From Yponomeuta sedellus (lineage: Eukaryota > Arthropoda > Insecta > Lepidoptera > Yponomeutidae): 64,000 nucleotides of DNA. Below, piece after piece: positions 1 through 12,470 of the stretch. The stretch's first letter is position 1, and each line of letters starts with the position of its first letter. Both the position numbers and the translations under genes were made by a program. Below the pieces are notes generated by a model. It searched no databases. It was given only the letters and a program-made list of their open reading frames with translations, and had not been told where the DNA came from. The DNA lies in the NCBI GenBank assembly GCA_934045075.1, contig OW203721.1, positions 15,408,678-15,472,677 on the forward strand. Reading direction: 5' to 3'.

Positions 1-929
1 AAAAATAATAATGAATAGGTTCTTGGGTATTATTCTTGGCTTTTAGTAAATCTAATATTTTGTGCATAGAGCACTCTGTGCAAAAAAAGTATATTATAAT
101 AACCTATTTAGAGGCTAAATTATAGTAATATATTTTAAAGTTTGTTAATTAAACTTAAGACTGTTTTGAAAAGAATAAATGTGGAATTTTTCCTTAGTTT
201 CTTCTCCACAAACTCTATTAATTGTGAATTTGATATTCATAAAGTAATATTTTGTTTGAACTTTGAATAAAACTTATGAATTTGAATCTGAAACTAGTTT
301 CTATAGCATGTTTCATACCTACTTTTATGAAAATTTATATTTGTGTCAGTTTATTGATTGTCATACATACCTTTGCAAATGTACTAAAATTAAACAAATA
401 AGATCAGAATGTGTACTTTTAATTTCAATGTAATTATGATTGGCAACAAATATCTGAAATGAAAGTAATTAAAATTAATTTGAACTTAACACTTCTGCGG
501 ACTTTTTTAAAATCTATTGTTCTTTTAATTGTTATGCATACGCGCATCCGCGAAAGGGTTAATTTTTAGAAGGACATAAAATTCATGCATGTACATGCAT
601 TCTATAGGTACCCTAATAATTTGACAAGATTTGATAGCAGAATGCCTACTATCACACTTGGTTAATTTTTCAATATTTTCATACAATCTGTAGCACTATC
701 AACTGCCTGACTAGATCCTTTGAAAGTCTGTAATGAGACTGAAATTCCCAATCGGACAAGTTGTACGCGTTGGCTTCCTCACATAGGTAGTCGACATCTC
801 AGTGAGGCTGTCCTCCTGGGTTCCTGTCTCATCTCCTCAGCCTCTAATGCAGCCATCAAGAGAAGTGCACGAGCCATAGTTTTAAAAATATATCTATTAG
901 TTTATTTTTAAACAGTTTATCTTCTTAAA
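1..929. other. AT-rich stretch, no gene recognised
   Basis: Only short open frames without family features are present. I see no RNA gene, clear terminal repeat or splice-supported exon. Confidence 0.5.
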
Positions 930-1456
930 GTGCCTCTCCATTACTTGAGGTTGGCAGTCAGCTCTTTACAGCGATCTCTGTTGAGTGCAATTCTGAACAG
1001 CTCCTCCGCAGTTTTAACACTGGTCCACTCCTTGATGTTGCACAACCATGACATCCTACCCGGCCTTCTCTTTCCTTCCACCTTGCCCATCAAAATAGTC
1101 CGCAGTAATTGGTATTTACTGCATCGCAGCACATGGCCTAAGTAAGCTACTTTCCGCTGCTTGATCGTGCGGACAAGATTCTCCTTCGTGTCCATCCGTC
1201 TAAGGACCTCAACGTTGGTGACTTTTTCGGTCCAGCTGATCCGGAACATTCGTCGGTAGCACCACATCTCGAAAGGCGCGAGTCTTTTTTTGAGTTCTTT
1301 CTTTACGGTCCATGACTCGCATCCGTAAAGAACGACAGGCCATATATAACAATGCAGGATCTTATTGCGGAGTTTGATGGAGAGTTGCCGAAAGCACAGT
1401 ACTTTACTCAACGTCATAAATGAACACAGAACACAATTTAAATGAAGCTCGGGCAA
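930..1456 (-). pseudogene. RTE-type LINE, C-terminal end of reverse transcriptase
   Basis: The minus strand reads a frame typical of RTE-clade retrotransposon C-termini: YGCESWTVKKELKKRLAPFE, MWCYRRMFRISWTEKVTN, GHVLRCSKYQLLR, EGKRRPGRMSWL and a closing ALNRDRCKELT. The catalytic YxDD block is absent, so this is a 5'-truncated copy. The element ends near 930. Confidence 0.85.
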
Positions 1457-4400
1457 TTTCGATACGCACTCTTATTTCAGTATCGCTTTCCCATGACGAT
1501 GTCAGCCATGAATGGCCATGATCCGAGATATTTATGAAGTAAACAGTTAATAAAGTAAGCAAACGAATAGCAACCACATAGCAACTGCCTTGCAGACACC
1601 ACTCTAGTTGTTGTTCAAAAATCGCCGTTTGACATTTCAATCTGCTGTCGATCGCTGTCAAATAGTGCTACGTAATACCAAACCGTCACAGCCAAACGAC
1701 AAAAAATGCATTTTTAGTTCCCCGGTCGCTGTCGCTTTGCAGATGGCGTTGCGATCGATTTTTTTGAGCTTGTTGCTGTCGCGTTGCCCGTCGGTAATAC
1801 AAAATTTGACTTTGACAGCAGATATTGCGCAATTTTTGCCTGTTGCTTGTCATTTCAAGATACGTAATAAGCCGGCCGGTAAATTTCGGCGACTACTTAG
1901 TGGACAGGGCCGTGCTTTGAGCGCTTTTATTGTAGTCTTTAACCTTGTTAGTATTTAAGGATTATTTTAGTGTGTATCGCTGCGCTCGCACGTCCCCGGC
2001 TCATTGTAACCTGGATAGATCCCTGAATAGGAGGTGTAGCTGTCACATACTACGATCCGTGGATGTGGATCTGTCGATTTCTGCATGACGCCGAACCTTA
2101 CAAGCTATAATAGCCAAATCTCGGAGGCGCAAACTGGACAACGCTTTTCTCCAATACCCCAGTTAAAGATTTTTTGTCGTTTTTAACCCAACTATAGACG
2201 AGCATTTGTATAGCGTCTCACAATGGTTTAGTAGTGATATATTCTTGTTACCAGATACGTAGACTAGGTACGTGTTAGTGTTTCCTTATTTTCCTTTTGT
2301 TACTAAGTACATGGATTAAATAATTTTACTAACTGTAACATTTCCGGAGCATAATATATTTTAATTACATAGTTATATTGTTGCACAAAAAGGACAGTTC
2401 GTGCGACTGAAATGGGTTTCCTATATATTTGTGGGTTTATTGAAACTACATTCACTGTGATACCTTAATGATATGGCAGTTGTTTTGTTGTTACTTTATT
2501 AGTTAGTTATATTGTGTTATCCCAGCAGCTACTGCACATTTTGTGCTCCTCTTGTTTGCCTAGTTATAAAATAAAAAAGCAATAAAATTATGAATCACAG
2601 ATGGATAATTGTCGAAGTCACGGTTCATATTTCTTTCTTCGCAATTTTACCTTTCTATAAAAAATATATAATTTCGGTGCGACAACACCTTAACTGCGTT
2701 GTAAATGTTTTATTGTCATTTAGTGGTAGTGTACATGACTATTATTGATTAAACTAGTCTGGAATAGGGTAGCTTTTAATAAAGGAAAGTGAGTTAATAA
2801 GAGAAAGAGATTTAAGGCAACGTGTGATAAAATGAACTGTGCTGATTGTCATTGAATGGGTTAGGAATCCTGCTAGGAGGAACGCCTTCCCTCACTGAGA
2901 ATAATGTACCTTTGTATTGTTAAAAGTAATAGACTATCTCTGTAAGATGCTTTCATGAGTTTTATGTTATAATTCTATATCTGACGTTTGGATTGCGAGA
3001 CGGGTCCCTCGATACCCACGAAATGTAACTTAAAATCAACACGTGACCATACCTGTTTGGGGATATCGAGAGATCTGCAGTGACAGTGATACAAAAGATA
3101 ATGTAAATTAGGGCGTGAATGTTGCCGACTGCGATTTCTGATCTGAGTATTGCATCACTAATGTTCTTCATAGTTGTGGTAGACACTTGACGCATGCTAC
3201 TGCTTGACATACATAATCTATTGCACTAAGGCTAGGGACCGAAACGTAATTCCTGCTCAAGTGTTACTAGAGGAGAGAAATCGCAGACTCGGTTTGGCCC
3301 AGTGGCAACGAAGTACTTATCGTAGAGCTGTTCAGTAGATGTGGCCCTGCGATAAGTTCCTTGGTTCTATTAATAAGTAATAGATTTAAGAAATATTATT
3401 ACAAGATTGGTAATTTTGCACGAATTTTTAAATCCAATATTCTTATTCTAATTGTATAATTTATGGTTTTTGTAAATATTACGGACTCTATGCTGATAGT
3501 GATGGTAAAGAAATGCTGTAATTTTTGTTCAGAACAAGTTTCTGTCACGTATAAACAATTAGTTACTCCTATCGTTACAAACCTTCGTTTTGATTATTTC
3601 AGGAATTGAATATTTTATTTTGTGTTAATAAACTGTGAAAATATTATAACTGTAGTGCTAAAAATCTATGAAAACAATAAGTAGACTGAACAATGTTTAA
3701 AACAAGTACTGCCAAAAATAAACCTCAAGTTTTTATAATGCAAATGTAAAAATACTTCCAATTTATCCTCATGTTCTTTAAGAGTGGGATTCTCGACTCC
3801 ACAAAATGTCTAATTTAATGATGAATAATTTTGTAACACTTTTCGTTTTCTACATATGTAAATAAATAACGTAGTGGTAACGTACAAAATAACGTAGAAA
3901 TAGACGTATAACACATTGTTCCCTGCGCTTGGATACCCCCATTTCGTAATATATATGACAGGAAATATATAGAGCTCTTGAGTCGTATCGAGATAGATAA
4001 ATGTATCGAGTGCATTTTCATACAAGTTGAGTATATCCGAGATGATTCATCCATTTTAAAATGCTACGCAGGCGGGGTAAGCAGCGCATTACTTAGAGTT
4101 GCCAAGATATTTACAAAATGCACATAACATGCCACATTGCTAATTGGGATGTTTGGAGTTAATCGCGCAAAAATGGCTGGACTAATTTGAAATTAGACAC
4201 CAAATAGTGATGGAAACAAAAAGTATCGATGAATTAGTGTTTTTCCCGGTAGTAACCACTCCATACATTCATCACAAAACCTTACGCAATTATTTTTTGT
4301 TATTTGTAATATTATTTTATTTTTACAAGATACCTATGGTACTTGCTAATTACGTTTATTATTTTTGTATCGAAGGTCAACACTTTGCGTCCAATAAAAG

Positions 4401-5400
4401 ATCAAACAATGAAGCTTGTAACAACATTTGACTTATATTAAGTAAGAAAGGCTACTCTGATACAATGTGTAAAGACACTGAATGAAGATTATAATTTTAC
4501 CTACCAAAATGTTTTATAAAATTATGGTTTTTTTTTCAAGTATAGTTTAAGTAATTTGCTACAAGATAGGGTGTAAGTTTAGTATATAGGTAATGGTACA
4601 AGCAAGCAAATGTAACCTATATTGATGACCTTGATGAGCAATACCAACAGTACAATTTTGTTTACATAACTGCAATAATGAGACATGCAGTGTCATATCA
4701 AGAGAACTCATGGAATATGTGCTACTATTCCTCTGCAAATAAAGTATCTTGTATTTTGTTTTTGTCCCATTATATAAAAGTATGTTTGTAGGTGAAGGAG
4801 TGGACTAATTATTACAAAATAAACAAGTGTTTTTTATAGTATTTTTTTTATTTCATAATTTATAGTGCTCACAGTTGGGCTTAATATTGTTATAACAGTG
4901 TCAATTAATCTTAATACTCCTCAGATGCAGAATTACAATCTTGCATAAGGGTAACACTGATTTACTATGCCTTTGAGCATTTTTATAACTGCCTTCGAGC
5001 AGTGTTTTAAGGCAATGTGTTTTTTATAAATACCACCCTAAGTCAATGTTGTAATAAAACCTTGGAAATGTCAATGTTGTAATAAAACCTTGGCAGTTTC
5101 TGAATTAAGAATTTCACTAGGTAATTTCTTATCATCTAAATACTTCTCACAAGGGGGCTTCTCAGTTCAGACAGTCCAGTGCTATTTCTGATATCACATC
5201 CAATTTCTGATGGTCTGGTATCGTAGTCCAATGTCTGTGTTACTTTGAGTCAGGGTTATGATTTCATGTGTCCTAAATAGTTTTAAATACTGTTTATAAT
5301 GTTTAAAAAACGGTTTAAACATGTTTTTTTTAAATACCTAGTTTTAAGTGAATTCATGAGGTTCACTGGAACCATCAATGAAAATGAAATCATATCTTGG
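1457..5400. other. No gene recognised; one short direct duplication
   Basis: 1600-1960 is relatively CpG-rich with repeated CGATCG/GTCGCTGTCG-like words and could be a promoter or repeat end, but no exon could be tied to it. A 23-bp word (TCAATGTTGTAATAAAACCT, then TGG) occurs twice at 5043-5065 and 5071-5093. The rest is AT-rich without recognisable coding sequence. Confidence 0.45.
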
Positions 5401-5488
5401 TTATTTATTTAACAGGTCTCATTGCAATTACACCTGTTTAGTATAGTTCGTCTTTTACAAGTCATTTGTCCCAGGCCTGTGAAATTCT

Positions 5489-6180
5489 TTATTTTGGCAC
5501 ATAAGCCTTAACAATTCTAATGTCATCAACAGGAGTGTCATTACGATCACATTCAACTAAACCTATTCTCTTCACTATCTGCATCCCATTTTGTACTCTT
5601 CCGAATATTGTGTGTTTGCCATCCAGCCATTGTGTTGGTGCTAAAGTGATGAAAAACTGGGAGCCATTAGTGTCAGGCCCTGCATTAGCCATAGACAAGA
5701 TTCCAGCTCCTGTATGTTTTAAGTCATCGCTTATTTCATCATCGAAATGAGGGCCGTAGATTGACTGGCCACCTTTGCCAGTGCCTGTAGGATCCCCGCC
5801 CTGTATCATGAAGTCTCTGATTACTCTGTGGAACTTGGTGTTATTGTAGTAGCCTCTCCGAGTCAATTCCATGAAGTTCCGGCAAGTGATTGGGGCATGT
5901 TTCCAATACATCTCCACTGCAAGTGTACCCATTCTGAAAAAATTAAGCAATTGATCTCTTAGCTTTTCCAAACCTCACCCAGAAACGGGAATTTATAACT
6001 AATATTAATTCTTTATTGCACAAAAGATATTTTAATCATATATTGGTGGGTGAGATGAGGTTTTATGTATTTTCGGGATCATGAAATTGTATATAAAATA
6101 GGTACGTACGTCGTTTCTATTACAGCAACCGGAGGCTGCCATGACTTATCAGGTATTCCGGCGTTTGCATATCCCAGCAT
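5489..6180 (-). CDS. Ppil1: Peptidyl-prolyl cis-trans isomerase-like 1 (PPIL1-type cyclophilin), two exons
   Basis: Cyclophilins isomerise Xaa-Pro peptide bonds; PPIL1 is a nuclear member that joins the spliceosome. Exon 1 is 6180-6110 and exon 2 is 5933-5489, joined across a 176-bp intron with a GTACGT donor and TTTTTTCAG acceptor; the split codon is AC|A (Thr24). The product is 171 residues, close to the roughly 166 of human PPIL1. The N-terminus keeps the PPIL1-type DKSWQPPVAVIETT stretch. Active-site positions map to cyclophilin A with a constant offset of +5: Arg60, Phe65, Met66, Gln68 (FHRVIRDFMIQGGDPTGTG), Trp126 and His131 (QWLDGKHTIFGRV). There is no signal peptide or added domain. 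The ATG was chosen because it restores the family N-terminus; the ATG at 5971 lies in the intron and is not used. An AATAAA sits on this strand near 5402-5407. No defect is seen. Confidence 0.95.
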
Positions 6181-6741
6181 ACTGAATTTTATGGTATATA
6201 AACTGAATAAAGCGAATCAAAATATTTTATAACCTCAAACCACAACACAGATGTGATTACTGTACACTCTATAGGTATGTAATCTGTGAGTTGTGACTCA
6301 ACAAATACAATGTAGCCAGCACGCCTGTTTAATTTGTGCGCCAGCCTGCGGGCGGCCACCAAAGTAAAAAGGTAGGTACAATAATAATTAGAATAAACTT
6401 TGAAGTAGGTACTTAGTATAACAATTTTAATGAAGAATGTTAACTAATTTTGATTATTCGCACTCCATATTCTCTGTCAAAAATAAAAAAATACTAGTGA
6501 AAGAATTACTTCGATACCTACCTACGTCAAATTAATAGTTTCCGATTTAGAAGTAAAACAAGTTGTAAACTTGTAACCGTCTTACGACGCGGACCGCCGC
6601 CGGTTACGCTGTGAGTGACGTCATCGCACAACACGCTCAGCCTGGCTCCACCACAGAACACGGCTCCACAGAACAACCTGTCTCACTCAGTCCGCTCGTA
6701 GTCGCGCGCGCCGTTGAAATTATACCTAAATACTTTTAAAA

Positions 6742-8160
6742 ATGTCCAATCCAAATACTAGGAAATTTATTTATTTATTTAATAGGTAAGCCAACGGCCC
6801 TCTTATGAAACACTTAAGCTTAATTAGGGTATAACAGTTTCAGCCTTATAAGGTTGCCAATTAAAGGCTCACACAACATTCATAATTAATTAGATCTAGT
6901 TATTAAACATGTGATAAATATAACGAAAAAAGTCTTATTCTTGACTTATAAAACTTAAAAAGAATTTGACTTTAAAAAAATTAAATTAAATATAATTAGA
7001 AGAAAATAGGAGACATTTAGGAACTTTTAGGAACTTAAATTCTTGGGAACTTAAATTCATAAATTATTGAGGAACAGTCTTGGAGTAATTTGCGCTCTTT
7101 AACCTTAAAACTATAGAAGCTATCACAGTGGATGTCCACATCATCCTCTATGCTGGTATAAGTGTTAAAGAGTTTCATCATCCTCAGTATTGGTGAAAAT
7201 TTCCCAAGATTGGAGTGGTTGAAAATGTTTGTCTGGAAGAGACTTCGATTAGATGGCCGAGTATTGGGTCTTGGTACAGAATAGTTAATTTGTTCTAAGA
7301 GATCGGGTGAGTCAATCATATTATTTACAATTTTGTAAAGAACTAAGAGGTCTGTTTGTTTTCTACGTGCTTCTAAAGAGGTGATGCTAAAGTATTCCTG
7401 GCGCTCTTTATAATTTATATTTATATTCAATTCTGGATGAGTGAATAGTGTAAGTGGGATTCCAAATAACTGCTGCATATTCCAGGTGACTTCTTACAAA
7501 GGCGTTAAAAAGACAGATTATGGTATTAGGATTTCGAAATTCTTTGCAAGTTCTCTTTATGAAGCCGAGCATTTTGAGGGACTTGTTAACTATGTGGTCA
7601 ATGTGATCGTTAGGTGAGTTTGCTATCAATCAGAAAGCCTAAATCCCGAATAACCTGGACTTCTTGGAGAGGTATATTACTTAGGTAGTAGGTTGAAGAG
7701 AAAGGCGAGTTCTTTCTTGTGAATTTTATGTGAAAACATTTGTCGCCGTTAAGAACCATATTATTTGTTTCACACCAGCGATTGACTGCATTAAGGTCTT
7801 GCTGGAGAAGTGACATGTCGTCGCGGTTAGAAATTTCCCTGTGTAATTTAAGATCGTCTGCAAATAAAGAAAACCTGCTAAATTTAATATGGCCACAAAT
7901 ATCGTTAATGAATAATAAAAAAAGTATAGGGCCTAAGTGGGAACATTGTGGAACGCCGGAGGGAGGAGTATAGTCAACGGATCTATAACCATTTACGGTT
8001 ACATGTTGGGTGCGGTTAGAGAGATATGAGGTCAACCATTCAAGGAAAACTCCATGGAAAACTCCAAATCATGTGTTGTGCCTAAATGTAAAAATACAAC
8101 TACTAATTCGCCGGAAAAGTTGTTTTTTTATAGTTCCAGAAGACGTTAAAATGCGATAAA
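6742..8160 (+). pseudogene. THAP domain start, left arm (split by a LINE)
   Basis: Reads MSNPNTRK, is interrupted by the LINE at 6767-8065, and resumes SCVVPKCKNTTTNSPEKLFF. CVVPKC is the THAP C-x4-C zinc pair. The continuation matches VPEDVKMR, then TAA where a residue before KW is expected. The mirrored copy has the same TAA, so the defect predates the inverted duplication. Confidence 0.65.
6767..8065 (-). mobile_element. 5'-truncated jockey/CR1-like LINE inserted in the left arm
   Basis: Comparison with the uninterrupted right arm gives the exact insertion, with an AAAT target duplication (6763-6766, 8066-8069). On the minus strand, RT blocks are PPSGVPQCSHLGPILFLLFI (motif B region), FSLFADDLKL (motif C, with FADD retained), LGFLIDSKLT and LEYAAVIWNPTY. 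The frame is broken near 7620 and 7450. The 3' end abuts a TTTA-type tail at 6767-6781, as expected from target-primed integration. No endonuclease domain remains. Confidence 0.85.
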
Positions 8161-8413
8161 AATGGATATTTATAGAGTTTTAATAAAACTATATTACGTT
8201 AGGACAATGTTTTTTATTATTTTTGTCAAAAATATTTTCAAAAAGATCATCACAATATTTTTTATTATAAACTACTTCATGCACATCAACATTCCTTGAG
8301 GTTTCCAAGTCAACGTGTGCAATACAAAATAGGGCTTTTCTTTTTTCGGTCATTTGTGTTTGTATCTATCTGAGCATATAATATTTTTTGCCTAGTTTAC
8401 CTTTACTAATCTT

Positions 8414-8600
8414 CTATAATATAAAAATTAATCGCTGAATGTGTTGGTAAGCCCAAATCTTGAGAGCAACTGAACCGATATCGCTAATTCTTTTTTTAAA
8501 ATTTTCCTTGAAGTACGGGGATGGTTCTTACGGAGAGAAAAATAAAAAATATTAAAGAATCGACTGTTAGGCGGTACGAAGTTCACCGGGTCAGCTAGTA
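8414..8600 (-). repeat. Dispersed ~185-bp repeat (ACTAGCTGACCCGG family), copy 1
   Basis: On the minus strand it begins TACTAGCTGACCCGGTGAAC, passes through CTCTCCGTAAGAACCATCC and GCGCTTACCAACACATTCAGC-like words, and ends in ATATTATAG. Three more copies lie at 25677-25852, 25853-26028 and 51622-51810. It has no coding capacity and is a non-autonomous element type widespread in moth genomes. Confidence 0.8.
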
Positions 8601-10811
8601 CGTAATAAAAGTGTTTGCCTTGGTTGGACACTTTACTTCTATAACGCAGTCATCGATAAGCCCGTCAGGCGAAGCAACGATCAAAGGCCACTCATTCTTT
8701 AATAAAATACCATATTCCACTATCTTTATAAAATGTATCTTCGCGACTTCCTTTGACATCCTTTTCTAATATTTTTCCTCTTTTGATAGCATTCGTAGCA
8801 CAACACAGCTAAGAAATATTCGCATATTGAGTCGATGAATGAAAACGTTCCGTTTCATTATATTCGTTCAATAACCTAACAAAGGTGGAATATGCAGAAT
8901 GTAGTTCCTACTTGTCAAAATTCAGGAGATTTTACTCAATTCTACAAAGAAAACAGTAGATCCGGAGACAGTGCTTAAAATCAGAAAATCTCCTGATAAA
9001 TTAGTAGAGTTTGCAGCACTGCTAAGGGGGCCGCGGCCCGAGCGCGTTGTGACATGACGTCACCACGCGCCGCGGTTAGCGGGACTCGATACTTTTCGTA
9101 ACTTTGAATGCCTATAAAATCAAAACTACTAGGTATTTTTGACTGCAACAAAAACTAGTGTATTTGTATACATACAGGCTTTACTGAGACAAGCATGTCA
9201 AGCGATTTGGCATATCCAGTCAAACATGAGTCGCAAAGTTATCACATCTATTATACCTATTTATGTAAAAGAAGATTAAAATATGTTTTATCCCATATTA
9301 TTATTACTCAATCAGATCAGCATTGAGAACCGGACTGATTGGTTTAGATTCCACATCCAACAAATTTAAGTAACATGCCGACTCGTAGACGGTATGAGTG
9401 GGAAAAGGTAAGGTATTTTTAAAAACGAAATACCTATCTTTGAATTACAACACGCAACAATGAGTTCGCAAGATCACTTCGTGTTTACATTTTTCACAGC
9501 TACTTTACTATTATTGTGTAAGGAGCGTTATTCAAAATGTTATTGCCATTCAGCTATTCCACTTTATCCGGAAGCTGTGAGAATACTGTCCCGTGTCATA
9601 CTTTGAGAATTAAGTAGAGTCTGAAATTATGACGCTACGAATATTTCGTTATTGTTGTGAGAATTTTATTAGCTCGGATTTAAATTATTGTGTGCGACAA
9701 AATCCTACCGTAAAAGAGCGAAGAAGCTTAATATGAGAATATTTCACATTATTTTTTCTTGGCGAGAAATAGTAAGCAAACAACGCTCTTCAAAACCAAG
9801 AAATCAAACTTTACCAGATTTTTAGAGAAATTCTTTTCTGACTTGGAAGGTAGATAAGATTGGTTCAAAACATAAGCCAATCATAATAAAATAATAATTT
9901 TGCTACTTCATAAATGTTATTTTCACCGATTGTTTTCACAGGTCAACGTCTTTAAATCAAGAATGTGCTATAATTAAATACATTTATTGTTATTGATAGC
10001 TACTAAATCGAATACAGAATTGCATTTAATTTAAAGAATAAAATTCGTAAAGCTCTTAAGCTATTTTTATTCGTTTACTTGATGCTTACAAACATTACTC
10101 TGCATCATATCACACTACTTTTTTATTGTATTTTGGTGGTCTTTATCACTGAGTTAACAAATGTATTATTATACTATTATTGCTATCGTTATGGTAGTTA
10201 GGAATCCGCAATCCCAGCCCTAGATTATGAATGCTGAAAAGCTAACACGCATTAATGAAAATCTTACCATGGTATATTTTCTCTAAGATACGACAACCTT
10301 CTCGTACCATGCTAATAGTGAGGCTAATATTTAAAAAAAAAAAAAAAAAAATTTTCCTTATGGTGTGCCTTAGAATAATATTCATTTGAAAACACCATGT
10401 TTTCAATTTAATTAACATTCCAGCAACATTTTATTTTACTTATCAATTGAGTACAACAGATATCAATCAGATAACTATATGAAATTCTTCAATCGAAGCA
10501 TTTTACTGCTTTGTTATTGTTAAAATAAACATTATAAAATGCAATGTTTGAAATAAACTGATCTGTTAAGCCATGCGGACTTATGTTGGCAGGCTCGATC
10601 TGACAAAATATTTATTACAATCATCTTCTTTTTGTTAGATATTTAGAATAATTTATCTGAGTTCTTGACTTTTCTATACCTATTGCTACTACTAGTTTAT
10701 TCACATTGGCGTTCTACCCGTATACCTAATTATCATATACACGTCACCAGGCGATAACAAATAGGTCTCTCAATAATTAAGTTTCGAATAAGACACAGTA
10801 CTTTTATTAGC

Positions 10812-11098
10812 CGCGTTTTACCTGAAATAAAAAGCATATTAAAATACTTACCTTATTCGAAACTTACACTTCATTTCTGCCTGGTGCATTTCGAGAGCCA
10901 ATGAAGCAACATGGCAGCCACAAAACGTGGCGCCACTACCTGGTGACGCCACCGGAAGTAGCATAGGTATCGGGAGAAGGGGTAAAAAGTACGTCAATTG
11001 GTACAAAACTACGGGAAACAGAGGTGCCGCTCTCAATGATTAAGTTTCGCATAAGGTAAGTATTTTAATATGCGTTTTATTTCGGGTACAACGCGGCT
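10812..11098. mobile_element. Small inverted-repeat element (MITE-like)
   Basis: 10812-10868 and 11037-11098 are imperfect reverse complements of about 57-62 bp; both contain ATATTAAAATACTTACCTTA. The 170-bp spacer is less AT-rich. No transposase and no clear flanking duplication are seen. Confidence 0.6.
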
Positions 11099-11346
11099 AT
11101 TATGCTCAGATACAAACACAAATGACCGGAAAAAGAAAAGCCCTATTTTGTATTGCACACGTTGACTTGGAAACCTCAAGGAATGTTGATGTGCATGAAG
11201 TAGTTTATAATAAAAAATATTGTGATTATATTTTTGAAAATATTTTTGACAAAATAATAAAATAACAATGTCCTAATGTAATATAGTTTTATTAAAACTC
11301 TATAAATATCCATTTTTATCGCATTTTAACGTCTTCTGGAACTATA

Positions 11347-11762
11347 ACTTCTGCCTTACCAGTGGAGGTGCGGAAAGCCAAATCCCTTCCCATTTTTAAG
11401 GCTATGGTAATGGAATTCTATCACGCTAGTACACTATAACACAGAAGTTGTTGTTTGTGTTATTTGTTATGTCCTTTCAATATGTATATTTTGTTAAGTG
11501 TTTATGTATTTATATAATAATATATATTTTTATTTTGTGTATTTATGTAAATTTGTATTTATCTGTTGATAACTATATGTACACTATTGTTTAGGCATGT
11601 ATTCATTTATACCTACTTCCTTCTTCAATATATTAGTCCAGTCCATCCAAAGGTTTTCTGGAAGAGATCACTTTTAGTGATAAGGCCGCCGTTTATACTC
11701 TTAATAAAATATCTGTGTAATTTCCATTTTTATGTACAATAAAGTGTTCTCTATCTATTTAT
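11347..11762 (+). mobile_element. LINE 3' end inserted in the right arm
   Basis: The left arm shows the empty site. The insert is flanked by CTATA (11342-11346, 11763-11767). It encodes the C-terminus LPVEVRKAKSLPIFKAMVME of a jockey-like RT, then a 3'UTR with TCTGGAAGAGATCACTTTTA, an AATAAA and a CTATCTATTTATCTATA tail. It is the same family as 49430-49706. Confidence 0.8.
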
Positions 11763-11850
11763 CTATAAAAAACAACTTTTTCGGTGAATTAGTAATTGTA
11801 TTTTTACATTTAGGCACAACACATGATTTCCTAGTATTTGGATAGGACAT
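11763..11850 (-). pseudogene. THAP domain start, right arm
   Basis: The mirror copy reads MSYPNTRKSCVVPKCKNTIT and on to NSPKKLFF. A LINE fragment (11347-11762) then interrupts it; beyond the insert the frame gives VPEDVKMR and the shared TAA. The C-x4-C pair is intact, but the C-x2-H half of the zinc site is not found. Confidence 0.65.
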
Positions 11851-12470
11851 TTTTAAAAGTATTAAGGTATAATTTCGACGGCACGGGCGCGCGACTACGA
11901 GCGGACTGAGTGAGCCAGGCTGAGCGTGTTGTGCGATGACGTCACAGCGTAACCGGCGGCCCGCGTCTTACGGTTACAACTTGTTTTACTTCTAAATCTG
12001 AAACTAATTGACGTATCGAAGTAATTCTTTCACTAGTATTTTTTATTTTTGACAGAGAATATGGAGTTTTAGTAATCAAAATTAGTTAACATTCTTCATT
12101 GGCGAAGACATTCATTCATAAATGACGTTTAAAGTTATTGTTGCCAGTAAAAGAAATTAGCGAGATTTCAGGGGGAAAACGCCAGGCTGCCGTTTCTGCG
12201 TTGGCCAAAACAGGCTGTGAAGCAGTCTCAGAACAATAATATTGTTCTGAGGAAGCAGGCTGAGTAACATACACTGAGAACATACATCAACATCATTACA
12301 TCCGTGCATGAGCATCATACATACAACCATTATTCTGTGAAGTATTCTGTGATATGATAGGTTTAATTATTCTGTGTCACGGATGTATACATCCGTTGTA
12401 GTACGTAGACAGAGAATAGAATAGACTATACGCCTGCGCGTATACGTTTGAGATGGAGATAGAAGTAGGT

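Larger units (their letters stand above)
8381..11104. other. Unmirrored centre of the inverted-repeat element
   Basis: Contains one common repeat (8414-8600), a GC-rich block (9025-9080) resembling the CpG part of the arms, a poly-A run near 10332-10350 and a small inverted repeat (10812-11098). No coding sequence was recognised. Confidence 0.5.
6429..12100. mobile_element. Interrupted large inverted-repeat element with a THAP reading frame in both arms
   Basis: Left arm 6429-6766 plus 8066-8380 is the reverse complement of right arm 12100-11763 plus 11346-11105. The arms share the outer end AATGAAGAATGTTAACTAAT, a CpG-rich block with TGACGTCA and GCGCGC, and then an ATG-initiated THAP start. 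The outer ends lack an obvious target duplication. Each arm carries one independent LINE insertion. The centre (8381-11104) is not mirrored. I infer a foldback or inverted-duplicate copy of a THAP-domain DNA transposon (P-element- or Kolobok-like); the superfamily is not settled. Confidence 0.7.

Noticed and set aside
5520..5750. 76-codon plus-strand frame
   Set aside because: Antisense shadow of PPIL1 exon 2.
10848..11036. Hydrophobic 62-codon frame on the minus strand
   Set aside because: Lies in the spacer of a MITE-like inverted repeat; no conserved motif.
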